64,000 nucleotides of DNA from SHAN690 sp040221375. Lineage in GTDB: Bacteria > Bacteroidota > Bacteroidia > Flavobacteriales_G > Salibacteraceae. Positions 8,378 through 16,030 of this stretch are shown one piece after another. The notes beneath the pieces are model-generated. The model searched no databases. It saw nothing but the letters and a program-made list of their open reading frames with translations, and was not told the DNA's origin. Location of the stretch: assembly GCA_040221375.1 (NCBI GenBank), contig JAVKEP010000015.1:92839-156838 (forward strand). The letters are read 5' to 3'. Position 1 is the stretch's first letter. Each line of letters starts with the position of its first letter. Both the position numbers and the translations under genes were made by a program.

Positions 8378-9154
8378 CTAGAACGTCATGATTACTGATT
8401 CACCAGCGTGCAAGCCGAGTAGGTCTGCAGCATGGCCCTGATTGATTGCGATTTCAAGGTGGCCTGAGCTATTGATGAGAGCCAATCGCTCTCCCATGGC
8501 AACGTCAGAATAACGCAGTTTGATATCGGTCATCTCGTAGCCCTTCTGAACAAAACCAATTAAAAACTCCCGTCCCTTGCCTACTTCCTTAATGAGCCTT
8601 GCATCAATATTAGAAATGGCATTGCCGTAGTCATCCACGTAAATCACCGCGCCTTTGATGTAGTCGCTTCCTGTAGTAGGCTTGAGAAGTACGCGTTCAT
8701 TGAATGTTTCGACCCGTCTGCCAATTACCTCTAATGTGCCCCCATTCAGAAGGTGAACGGCCGCAGGAGCATACAGGTCTCGCATAGGAAAGATCCGAAT
8801 ATCTGTGTCGAGGTTCATTTGAAGCTCGACAACCAAATCGGGATGCTGCTCGGCAATCAAGCTCAACAAACCCGTATCAGCCGTAAGGATGTATTGGTCT
8901 CGATATCGAATGCCCAAGTGAACGATGTCGTCGATGGATTGGGTTCCAACTCCGACGATGTGAATGGTGTCTTTTGGAAATTCACCCAACATTGTTTTCA
9001 ACACAAACGCAGCTTCTGCGATGTTAAACTTATGAATGGAGTGATTGATGTCAATAATCTGAGCATCAGGCTTATGCGATAGAATTTTAGCCTTAACCAT
9101 TGCGAGATAATGGTCTTGGTATCCTAGATCTGATGTCAGCGTTATGATGGGCAT
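8378..9154 (-). CDS. SAM hydrolase / adenosyltransferase (DUF62 family)
   Basis: 258 aa. Family members split S-adenosylmethionine to adenosine and methionine using water; halogenating relatives (SalL, FlA) use chloride or fluoride. N-terminal motif TLTSDLGYQDHYLAMVK with the SAM-binding aspartate, IDINHSIHKFNIAEAAF, the MRDLYAPAAVHL segment carrying arginine and histidine of the D-R-H water-activating triad, and C-terminal DDYGNAISNI. The presence of the triad points to the hydrolase rather than a halogenase. It is the first gene of the leftward operon ending in rlmD, a SAM-dependent enzyme, though a functional link is only inference. Confidence 0.88.
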   Translation of the reverse strand: MPIITLTSDLGYQDHYLAMVKAKILSHKPDAQIIDINHSIHKFNIAEAAFVLKTMLGEFPKDTIHIVGVGTQSIDDIVHLGIRYRDQYILTADTGLLSLIAEQHPDLVVELQMNLDTDIRIFPMRDLYAPAAVHLLNGGTLEVIGRRVETFNERVLLKPTTGSDYIKGAVIYVDDYGNAISNIDARLIKEVGKGREFLIGFVQKGYEMTDIKLRYSDVAMGERLALINSSGHLEIAINQGHAADLLGLHAGESVIMTF

Positions 9155-9248
9155 AAAATCACCTTAGTTTCCCGCTCAGAAATTTCTTTCTTTGCGTAGC
9201 GCGAAAGTAGAAAATCCTGCGTGGCACAACCTGATTAATGACAACTGC

Positions 9249-10214
9249 TTGCACGAACTGATCATACAATTTGAAGACATCCACCCAGTGGATATTCTTG
9301 GAGTAAACAATGCGAATCTGCAGGTTTTACGAAAACATTTTTCAGCCCTAAAACTGATCGCGAGAGGAGATCAGGTCAAAGTATTGGGCCCGGAGAAAGA
9401 GCTAGAAAAGTTCGAAGTAAAATGGAAAGAGTTGATCCATTTCCTCAACCAATACAACCGACTCGACGATTCAGATGTGAAGAACCTCTTGGGATCATCG
9501 AATCCTGAAATCAAGGCCGATGATTCCGTATTGCTTTATGGCAACAATGGCAAAGTGATCAAGGCCCGAACTCCGAACCAGCTAAAAATGGTTGAGTTGA
9601 TGGACGACAACGACATGCTGTTTGCCGTAGGGCCCGCCGGTACAGTCAAAACGTACACAGCGGTTGCACTAGCCGTGAAGGCCTTGAAGGATAAAGAAGT
9701 GCAGCGCATTGTTCTCACTCGTCCTGCTGTAGAAGCTGGGGAGAGCCTTGGTTTTCTTCCCGGCGACTTAAAGGAGAAATTAGATCCGTATTTGCGGCCG
9801 TTGTACGATGCTCTTTTTGATATGGTCCCACATGACAAGCTGAGCAAACTGTTGGAGCGTGGAGTGATAGAGATAGCCCCATTGGCATTTATGCGTGGAA
9901 GAACCTTGGCTAATTCGTTTGTAATCCTGGACGAGGCACAAAATACCAGTGCGAATCAAATGCGTATGTTCCTTACCCGGATGGGAAAGGGCTCTAAGTT
10001 TATCGTGACCGGCGATGCGAGCCAAATTGATCTCCCAAAACACATCAACAGCGGTTTACTCCATTCGATGGCGATTTTGAAGGGCGTCAAAGGGGTGGCC
10101 CAAATCACACTGGACAAACGAGATGTAGTTCGACATAAACTGGTTGAAAGCATTATTGAGAAGTATGAAATTGCCGATTCAAAAGCGGCGTCATTGAAAA
10201 CGAAGAAACCTTGA
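9249..10214 (+). CDS. phoH: PhoH family P-loop ATPase with altered Walker A
   Basis: 321 aa from TTG at 9249; an in-frame TTG at 9192 would add 19 residues not expected for the family, whose N-terminus normally begins at HELIIQFEDI. Domain order is typical: small N-terminal KH-like region, then the PhoH ATPase with LTRPAVEAGESLGFLPGDLKEKLDPYLRPLYDAL, Walker B FVILDEAQNT and TGDASQIDLP. The Walker A reads GPAGTVKTYTAV: the glycine directly before the P-loop lysine is valine (GTC at 9645-9647), where the family has GPAGTGKT. The rest is well conserved, so it is not an obvious pseudogene. Probably co-transcribed with purC. PhoH is linked to RNA metabolism with YbeY in E. coli (YbeZ). Confidence 0.9.
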   Translation: MHELIIQFEDIHPVDILGVNNANLQVLRKHFSALKLIARGDQVKVLGPEKELEKFEVKWKELIHFLNQYNRLDDSDVKNLLGSSNPEIKADDSVLLYGNNGKVIKARTPNQLKMVELMDDNDMLFAVGPAGTVKTYTAVALAVKALKDKEVQRIVLTRPAVEAGESLGFLPGDLKEKLDPYLRPLYDALFDMVPHDKLSKLLERGVIEIAPLAFMRGRTLANSFVILDEAQNTSANQMRMFLTRMGKGSKFIVTGDASQIDLPKHINSGLLHSMAILKGVKGVAQITLDKRDVVRHKLVESIIEKYEIADSKAASLKTKKP

Positions 10215-10225
10215 AAGAGTCCGCT

Positions 10226-11182
10226 ATGGTAGAGGCATTGAAAGAAACCAACTATCACTTTCCCAAACAGAAGAAGATGTATCGGGGTAAAGTACGCGAC
10301 GTATACCACATTGGAGATGAATACTTGGTGATGGTTGCGAGCGACCGCATTTCCGCGTTCGACCATGTCTTGCCAAAGGGAATTCCCTTCAAAGGCCAAG
10401 TGTTGAACCAATTGGCGGCCCGCTTCCTTGATGCGACGCGTGACATTGTACCCAATTGGATGATTGCCGTACCGGATCCGAACGTTACGGTGGGACTAAA
10501 ATGTGATCCCATCAAAGTTGAAATGGTGATTCGTGGATACCTGAGCGGACATGCATGGCGTGAGTACAGTGCAGGGAAGCGTTTGATTTGTGGGGTAGTG
10601 ATGCCCGAGGGTATGAAGGAAAGTGATCGTTTTCCTGAGCCGATCATCACCCCAGCGACCAAAGCCGATGAAGGACACGATGAAGATATTTCTAAAGAAG
10701 AAATCATCCGACAAGGAATTGTGGCTGAGCCGTTGTATTCGAAGTTAGAGTCGTATACGCGGGCATTGTTTCAACGAGGAACGGAGATCGCGGCCTATCA
10801 AGGATTGATTCTGGTGGACACGAAATACGAGTTCGGAATCGCGCCGGATGGCACGGTCACATTGATAGATGAGATCCACACGCCTGATTCATCTAGGTAC
10901 TTCTATGCTGAGGGCTATGAAGCGAGGCAGGAGAGAGGGGAAGCGCAAAAACAACTCAGCAAAGAGTTCGTGCGTCAATGGCTCATTTCGAATGGGTTTC
11001 AAGGCTTGGACGGACAAACCATGCCTGGTATGCCCGACGATTTTGTTGAAACTGTTAGCGAGCGGTACATTGAATTGTTCGAGAAGATTACGGGCGAACG
11101 ATTTATCAAAGCAGATACGGCTCGCATCCATTCCCGGGTAGAAGCCAATATCGCGTCTTGGCTACAAGACAATCTGGCATAA
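10226..11182 (+). CDS. purC: Phosphoribosylaminoimidazole-succinocarboxamide synthase
   Basis: 318 aa SAICAR synthetase; it joins aspartate to CAIR with ATP in purine synthesis. Motifs: KMYRGKVRDVYHIG (ATP-binding start of the fold), ASDRISAFDHVLPKGIPFKG, EMVIRGYLSGHAWREY, and IDEIHTPDSSRYF near residue 218. The ATG at 10226 is preferred; a TTG at 10211 overlaps the phoH stop. Length fits the longer Bacteroidota and eukaryote-like PurC (about 310 aa) rather than the 240 aa E. coli form. It runs convergent with the small secreted protein gene four bases downstream. Confidence 0.95.
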   Translation: MVEALKETNYHFPKQKKMYRGKVRDVYHIGDEYLVMVASDRISAFDHVLPKGIPFKGQVLNQLAARFLDATRDIVPNWMIAVPDPNVTVGLKCDPIKVEMVIRGYLSGHAWREYSAGKRLICGVVMPEGMKESDRFPEPIITPATKADEGHDEDISKEEIIRQGIVAEPLYSKLESYTRALFQRGTEIAAYQGLILVDTKYEFGIAPDGTVTLIDEIHTPDSSRYFYAEGYEARQERGEAQKQLSKEFVRQWLISNGFQGLDGQTMPGMPDDFVETVSERYIELFEKITGERFIKADTARIHSRVEANIASWLQDNLA

Positions 11183-11186
11183 CGAA

Positions 11187-11687
11187 TTATTTGTCCGATA
11201 AACGAATTTCGTCGAAGTATGTCTTGGTGTAATCCTTGTCAAAATTGAAGGCCTGTTTCTTCGTGTCAAAGGCGATCAACGCCGACGGATATTCGGCCAA
11301 AGCAGGGTCGTATTTTTCGATGTCCTTAGCAGTTAAGCCGACGTCAAATTGGAACTTTTCAAAGCCTTCAAAGTCAACAGGAACCTTTGTACTGATTGAG
11401 ATGCGTTTGGTGTAGTACCCCTGTTTGTTGATCTGGATCGTGTAAACCATATTGCTGAAAAGGGTAAACTTGAACTTACCGTTCTTCTTGGTCTCAAAGG
11501 CGTCCACCACGCGGTTGCCTTCAAACAGCTCTACCAAGGCATCTTCGACTCCATCATCGTCCACACTGATCACGCCGCTGATCTCGAGCACTTCAAAGGA
11601 TTCTACTGCCGTTGTGTCTTGTCCAAACGTTGGTACGCTCATTGACAATACAACCGAAACGAGCAAAAGGGAAATTCTGAAATTCAT
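11187..11687 (-). CDS. Secreted protein with carboxypeptidase-regulatory-like domain
   Basis: 166 aa. Signal peptide MNFRISLLLVSVVLSMSVPTFGQ, then a beta-sandwich resembling carboxypeptidase-regulatory/Cna-B-like repeats: ISGVISVDDDGVEDALVELF, KNGKFKFTLFSNMVYTIQIN and KQGYYTKRISISTKVP. The C-terminal third is charged and lacks a T9SS sorting domain. Such domains in Bacteroidota are usual on periplasmic or surface proteins. I do not recognise a specific family or partner. It is divergent from the rhomboid gene and convergent with purC. Confidence 0.75.
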   Translation of the reverse strand: MNFRISLLLVSVVLSMSVPTFGQDTTAVESFEVLEISGVISVDDDGVEDALVELFEGNRVVDAFETKKNGKFKFTLFSNMVYTIQINKQGYYTKRISISTKVPVDFEGFEKFQFDVGLTAKDIEKYDPALAEYPSALIAFDTKKQAFNFDKDYTKTYFDEIRLSDK

Positions 11688-11790
11688 AGGTTGACGGATT
11701 GTGCTTAGATTGCTCTAATTTCAGGAAAAAATCAATAAGAACTTAAAATACAGTCTATTCAATACGATTCTTATCGTCGGATCACTGTGG

Positions 11791-12435
11791 TTGATCTTTG
11801 GATTGGACGCTTTGCTCGACTATGATTTGAGGGACTTAGGACTGGCACCTAGGTCAATGGAGGGTCTCATCGGAATCCTTACCTACCCGCTGTTACACGC
11901 AGATTGGAAGCACATTACGGACAATAGCATCACGGCATTTGTACTGCTCCTAGGGCTCTTCAGTTTTTATGGAAAATTAGCTCGTCCCGTTATTCTTTGG
12001 AGTTGGGTGATGAGCGGAGTTTGGATGTGGATTGCTGCACGCAGCGGAAATCACATTGGCTTCAGCGGGGTTATTTACGCCTTGGCAGCCTTCATATTTT
12101 TCTCCGGCGTCTTCAGAAAGCATTTTCGATTGATGTCCCTTTCCCTGGTGGTGGTCTTTTTGTACGGATCCATGATTTGGGGCGTGCTGCCCATCAAACC
12201 AGGAATTTCTTGGGAAGGCCACTTGTTCGGAGCTCTCGCAGGGATCATATTGGCATTCTACTATCGGGGTGAAGGCCCTGAGAAACCAAAGTACAGCTGG
12301 GAAATCGAAGAAGAAGAGGGGGATGCATGGGAAGAAGAGATTGATTTCGAGGAATTGTACGACGGCGCCTCGGAGGAAAGAAGACCTTATCGAATCCGCT
12401 ATTCCTATCGGCCAAAAGAGGAAGATTCCTTGTGA
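11791..12435 (+). CDS. Rhomboid family intramembrane serine protease
   Basis: At least 214 aa with six hydrophobic segments. The catalytic serine is in HIGFSGVIYAL (S92) and the catalytic histidine in WEGHLFGALAG (H144), the GxSG...H dyad of rhomboids. The C-terminal 50 residues are strongly acidic and cytoplasmic-looking. A TTG at 11791 is the first conventional start, but the open frame continues upstream to 11719 and from 11731 encodes a good first membrane segment (SLFNTILIVGSLWLIFGL) that the TTG start would cut. The codon at 11731 is ATC, so the true start may be non-canonical or miscalled. Substrate unknown. Confidence 0.82.
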   Translation: MIFGLDALLDYDLRDLGLAPRSMEGLIGILTYPLLHADWKHITDNSITAFVLLLGLFSFYGKLARPVILWSWVMSGVWMWIAARSGNHIGFSGVIYALAAFIFFSGVFRKHFRLMSLSLVVVFLYGSMIWGVLPIKPGISWEGHLFGALAGIILAFYYRGEGPEKPKYSWEIEEEEGDAWEEEIDFEELYDGASEERRPYRIRYSYRPKEEDSL

Positions 12436-12498
12436 TATCCCAAAATTCCGGTGGCCAAGTAGCGCATACGGGTGGCTAAGGCATCACGCTTGCCGAGG

Positions 12499-13761
12499 TC
12501 AACGTACGCCGCTGAGTCGATTGAATTTTTTCTCAACCGTTCCGTCCTCGTAGAAATAGATAAGTAGCCCCGCTGCTCCTTCGTGGGAAACGCGCCCGAG
12601 CGCATCGTAAATCACCTCAACTTTGGAAGCAATGCCAGGCGAAACGGTTGGAATGGCCAAAGGTGCACAAGCATGGCATGCAGACCAACACACAGTCTCG
12701 AGTGAAATCGGGTCAGAACCAATGGGAATCAGCACTCCATAGTTCAACCATTCATCGCAAGGATTGTAGTCGCACGAGCTTTGAAACGGAGCTCCACCGT
12801 TCTCTTCCCAAGTGTTTTTGGTAAACAAGTATTCGTGTTCGCCAGGTTCAATCATGACGGTCGAAGTCCAACTACTTCCTTGTTGGCTCATCGGCGTGCA
12901 CGTGCCGCACCAGTTATTGAAAGAGCCGTTCAAGTAAATCACATCGTTTGCCTCGAGGGGTGATTCACGCATATCTACTGAAAAAGTAACGGGCACGGGC
13001 GGGTGATCTTGTGGCGCCTCGATATGTAGCGTCAACGAACCGTTATCCACGCGCACAGAGGTGCTTTCAAAAGAGCAAAAATTTCCGGTGAATCCACCAA
13101 ATTGTTCGATGCTCCACCGCCCCGTGTCAATCGTGTCAAACGTATCCTCCCATTTCAAGCTAAACGCATTGTTCGTTCCAGTTGTGCCCACCCCAGGGGT
13201 GTACGAAAAACAGCGGACGTAAGTGTACTCAGTCGAAACGGGAATGCTCGTTGTGTCCCACGGCCCGGCCCAAGCCTCATTGTCCACAGCCCACAGGTTC
13301 ATCATGATCCGCATGGGATACATCAGTTGGTCTACACCGTCATGGTCTTGGGTGGTCACCAATTCACCGTCAACAAACCAACGGACCGTATCTGGCTCCC
13401 ATTCGATGGCGTAGTGATGAATGCTGTCGTGCGGATTGAACGCGGGTGAATACGTGTCTGTAATGTAAAACGGGCCAGGATAGTGCGTGGTGAACAGCAG
13501 GTTTTCACTGTTTCCAGTCATTTCGATGTCGATTTCGTTGTTTTCGGCGGGCCAGTTGCAACCCAAATCCAAATTGTACAAGAAAAAGGATGAAATCACG
13601 CCGCTCACTTCAGCAGAGCGCATGCCCACTTCGAAGCGGCCATAGAGGTAGGCTTCTTGCGAATAAATTTGTCCTCCAATGCAATCTTGAGCTGCTGCAT
13701 CCAAAGGAATACAAAGGATAGCGCTCAAGCAGCACAGGCTAACTTGAAATTTCCAAAACAC
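12499..13761 (-). CDS. Secreted GH16 beta-glucanase with circularly permuted catalytic domain
   Basis: 420 aa. Signal peptide about 1-25 (ends LDAAAQ). The GH16 core starts with the second half of the fold: IYSQEAYLYGRFEVGM, catalytic NNEIDIEMTG (E76, D78, E80) and RIMMNLWAVDNEAWAG; the part that normally leads the domain (KWEDTFDTIDTGRWSIEQF...SLTLHI) follows at about residues 203-247. This order matches the naturally permuted Fibrobacter succinogenes 1,3-1,4-beta-glucanase, so lichenan or mixed-linkage glucan is a likely substrate. Next comes an E-set/CBM48-like domain (258-365, VTFSVDMRESP...ETVCWSACHAC), then a short tail with YDALGR and LLIYFYEDGTVEKK, possibly a divergent T9SS signal. 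Lies 28 bases downstream of dnaN. Confidence 0.88.
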   Translation of the reverse strand: MFWKFQVSLCCLSAILCIPLDAAAQDCIGGQIYSQEAYLYGRFEVGMRSAEVSGVISSFFLYNLDLGCNWPAENNEIDIEMTGNSENLLFTTHYPGPFYITDTYSPAFNPHDSIHHYAIEWEPDTVRWFVDGELVTTQDHDGVDQLMYPMRIMMNLWAVDNEAWAGPWDTTSIPVSTEYTYVRCFSYTPGVGTTGTNNAFSLKWEDTFDTIDTGRWSIEQFGGFTGNFCSFESTSVRVDNGSLTLHIEAPQDHPPVPVTFSVDMRESPLEANDVIYLNGSFNNWCGTCTPMSQQGSSWTSTVMIEPGEHEYLFTKNTWEENGGAPFQSSCDYNPCDEWLNYGVLIPIGSDPISLETVCWSACHACAPLAIPTVSPGIASKVEVIYDALGRVSHEGAAGLLIYFYEDGTVEKKFNRLSGVR

Positions 13762-13789
13762 GAATTGAAAGGTACGAAAAGCGAAGCAT

Positions 13790-14911
13790 CTATTGGCTCA
13801 ACATCACTGGCATAACCAGCATGACGATGTCTTCGGCGCTGTCCTTTTCGGTCGGTGACAGGAGCCCGGCACGGTTAGGTGCGCTCAAGAGAAGCCTTAC
13901 TTCATCCGATTCCAAATTGTTGAGCATCTCAACCAAGAACCGACTGTTGAAGCCAATGACGATGTCTTCACCCTTGTAGTTGCAGTTGAGTCGTTCGGTA
14001 GCTTCATTGCTGTAATCCAGGTCTTCAGCAGAAACCTGAAGTTCACTCCCTTTGATGCTCAATCGAACTTGGTGGGTCGTTTTGTTTGAGAATATCGACA
14101 CCCGACGGACGCTGTTGAGAAAAACATCTCGCGCGATGGTCATTTCGTTTGGATTCTCTTTTGGGATGACGGCGTCGTAGTTTGGATACTTACCATCGAT
14201 AAGACGGCTGACCAACTTGTAGTTTTCAAAAACGAACGATGCGTTGGTTTCGTTGTACTCTATTTCGACATCGGTAGACAGACTTGCCATCAAAGATTTC
14301 AGCAAGTTGAGCGGCTTCTTAGGCATGATGAAGCTGGCTGATTTACCAGACTTGCAATCGGTTCGGTGGTACTTAACCAATTTGTGCGCATCCGTTGCTA
14401 CGAAGGTTACTCCGTCTTTCTCCAGGGCAAAATAAACTCCGCTCATCACTGGTCGCAGTTCGTCGTTGCCTGTGGCAAAAACCGTTTTATTGATTGCGTT
14501 GAAAAGGATACCGCTGTCGATCTTCATTTTAGAAGCTGCTTCCATTTCAGGAAGCCGAGGAAATTCATCGCCGCTCGCACCGGCCAACTTGTACTTTCCT
14601 GAATCAGAGGCCACTTCTATTCCGAAGCTTTTGCCATCGACCGAAAAGGTGAGAGGTTGATCCGAGAATGTTTTGAGCATGTCGAGGAGAAGCTTCGCTG
14701 GAACGCACACTTTCATATCATCATCGGCTTTCTCTAAGGAGATCTCGGTAATCATTGTAGACTCGAGATCAGAACCGGAAACGGTTAGCTTTTTGTCGCT
14801 CACATCAAAGAGGTAGTAGCCTAAGATGGGTAAGTTACTGCTCGTGTTGAGTACTCCACTGATGGAAGTGAGTTGCTTCAAAAGCGTGCTACTGGAAACG
14901 ATGAATTTCAT
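13790..14911 (-). CDS. dnaN: DNA polymerase III subunit beta (sliding clamp)
   Basis: 373 aa, three clamp domains. It starts MKFIVSSSTLLKQLTSISGV and ends MLVMPVMLSQ, as beta clamps do; ELRPVMSGVYFAL and SRLIDGKYPNYDAVIP are standard internal motifs. It forms the dimeric ring that tethers polymerase III to DNA. It is not next to dnaA or recF here; instead it follows the gldF-gldG-DUF4340 genes on the same strand, separated by 108 bases that hold its own -7 element. Confidence 0.97.
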   Translation of the reverse strand: MKFIVSSSTLLKQLTSISGVLNTSSNLPILGYYLFDVSDKKLTVSGSDLESTMITEISLEKADDDMKVCVPAKLLLDMLKTFSDQPLTFSVDGKSFGIEVASDSGKYKLAGASGDEFPRLPEMEAASKMKIDSGILFNAINKTVFATGNDELRPVMSGVYFALEKDGVTFVATDAHKLVKYHRTDCKSGKSASFIMPKKPLNLLKSLMASLSTDVEIEYNETNASFVFENYKLVSRLIDGKYPNYDAVIPKENPNEMTIARDVFLNSVRRVSIFSNKTTHQVRLSIKGSELQVSAEDLDYSNEATERLNCNYKGEDIVIGFNSRFLVEMLNNLESDEVRLLLSAPNRAGLLSPTEKDSAEDIVMLVMPVMLSQ

Positions 14912-14958
14912 GCTGTTTGATTATAGTTTGACGAGCAGTTGGCTCCTCTGACAGTGGG

Positions 14959-14966
14959 CAAATATA
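14959..14966 (-). promoter_or_regulatory. -7 element upstream of dnaN
   Basis: On the minus strand this reads TATATTTG, a full match to TAnnTTTG, leaving a leader of about 45 bases before the ATG at 14911. No clear -33 element was found. Confidence 0.45.
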
Positions 14967-15019
14967 GACGTTTAACCACAAGATGGAAATCAAGTGGCGG
15001 CCCTAGTTTTCGGAAGTTT

Positions 15020-16018
15020 TTAACGACTTCTAAAGAAGGTTATCTCCTGTATGAGTTTGTCGAAAATTACGTACTGTCCGATCACTATTTCCGTAGAATC
15101 GATTGCGAGATAGAGCCGATCCATATCGTATTGGATTTCATTGCCTTCGGGGTCATATCCTTCTTTTAATGGCTTTCGAAATCCCGTGACCTTCTTACTG
15201 GCTCCACCCACATCGGTCACCTCGATATGAAAGATGGGCTTGCTGGTGCGTACTGAATCCAAAAAGGCTTCGCTTTTCGTCTCTTCGTAACTTTCATAAT
15301 GAATCATTTTAAAGTTACTCAAGTATGTGCTCAGCATGAAACTGTCAATTGCAGAAACCGAGGCCATGTTTTCTCCTGCAAACACTTCAAAGTCGCCCGT
15401 AACGGTCCGCTCTACCCGAAAGTTTTTTTCTGGCTGGTCTACATAATCCACTTCTATGCGTGCAATGTTGTCGACCGGGTATTCAAACACTCCCCTGTGG
15501 CGCCATTCGAATTCATTGGTGAAAAAACGTGGGGTTAAAAATCCATGAAATCCTTCAATGTGGGTTAAATAGGGCCTTTGAGCCCCTTTCATCAACATGA
15601 ACGTTCCTGTGTGCTCTCGATCCGGTCCACCGACGTAATAATTCCTTTCCAGTTCACCGTTTGCATAAAGTTCCACCAAGGTATGACTTGTGATGATGTT
15701 TTTTAGCACGGTGTTCATTTCTTGCTGACTGATTGGCGCCCGCACCGAAACTTTTTTCATGGTTGTGAGCAGGTTGCGGACGGCGTCTGGACGCGCGGCA
15801 TATTGATCGTTCAAGCTCCAGCCTTCATCCGTTCTTTTCAAGTCGATGACTGCACCGTTTTCATCCTTCAGGATGATGCGATCCACCGATGCAGTGTCCT
15901 CAAAAGAAAATACCGATATGTCATTTTGAATCGTGCTCGATGTTTCGGAGTTTCTCATCCAAACCGTTATGGCCGCTAATAAGAGCAAAAACACAATACC
16001 AATGCCTACTTTTCGCAT
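15020..16018 (-). CDS. DUF4340 domain protein of the gldFG locus
   Basis: 332 aa. An N-terminal membrane helix (VGIGIVFLLLLAAITVWM) anchors an extracytoplasmic domain. The DUF4340 pattern is visible at ASVDRIILKDENGAVIDLKRTDEGWSLND and RPDAVRNLLTTMKKVSVRAP. DUF4340 proteins occur next to GldG-type ABC auxiliary proteins in many bacteria, and here the gene begins 12 bases after the gldG stop, so it probably joins the same membrane complex. Its own function is not established. Confidence 0.83.
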   Translation of the reverse strand: MRKVGIGIVFLLLLAAITVWMRNSETSSTIQNDISVFSFEDTASVDRIILKDENGAVIDLKRTDEGWSLNDQYAARPDAVRNLLTTMKKVSVRAPISQQEMNTVLKNIITSHTLVELYANGELERNYYVGGPDREHTGTFMLMKGAQRPYLTHIEGFHGFLTPRFFTNEFEWRHRGVFEYPVDNIARIEVDYVDQPEKNFRVERTVTGDFEVFAGENMASVSAIDSFMLSTYLSNFKMIHYESYEETKSEAFLDSVRTSKPIFHIEVTDVGGASKKVTGFRKPLKEGYDPEGNEIQYDMDRLYLAIDSTEIVIGQYVIFDKLIQEITFFRSR

Positions 16019-16030
16019 AGAGTCAAATTT

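Noticed and set aside
12405..12605. 66-codon minus-strand frame after the glucanase gene
   Set aside because: Overlaps the 3' ends of two convergent real genes in another frame; no domain, no start signal.
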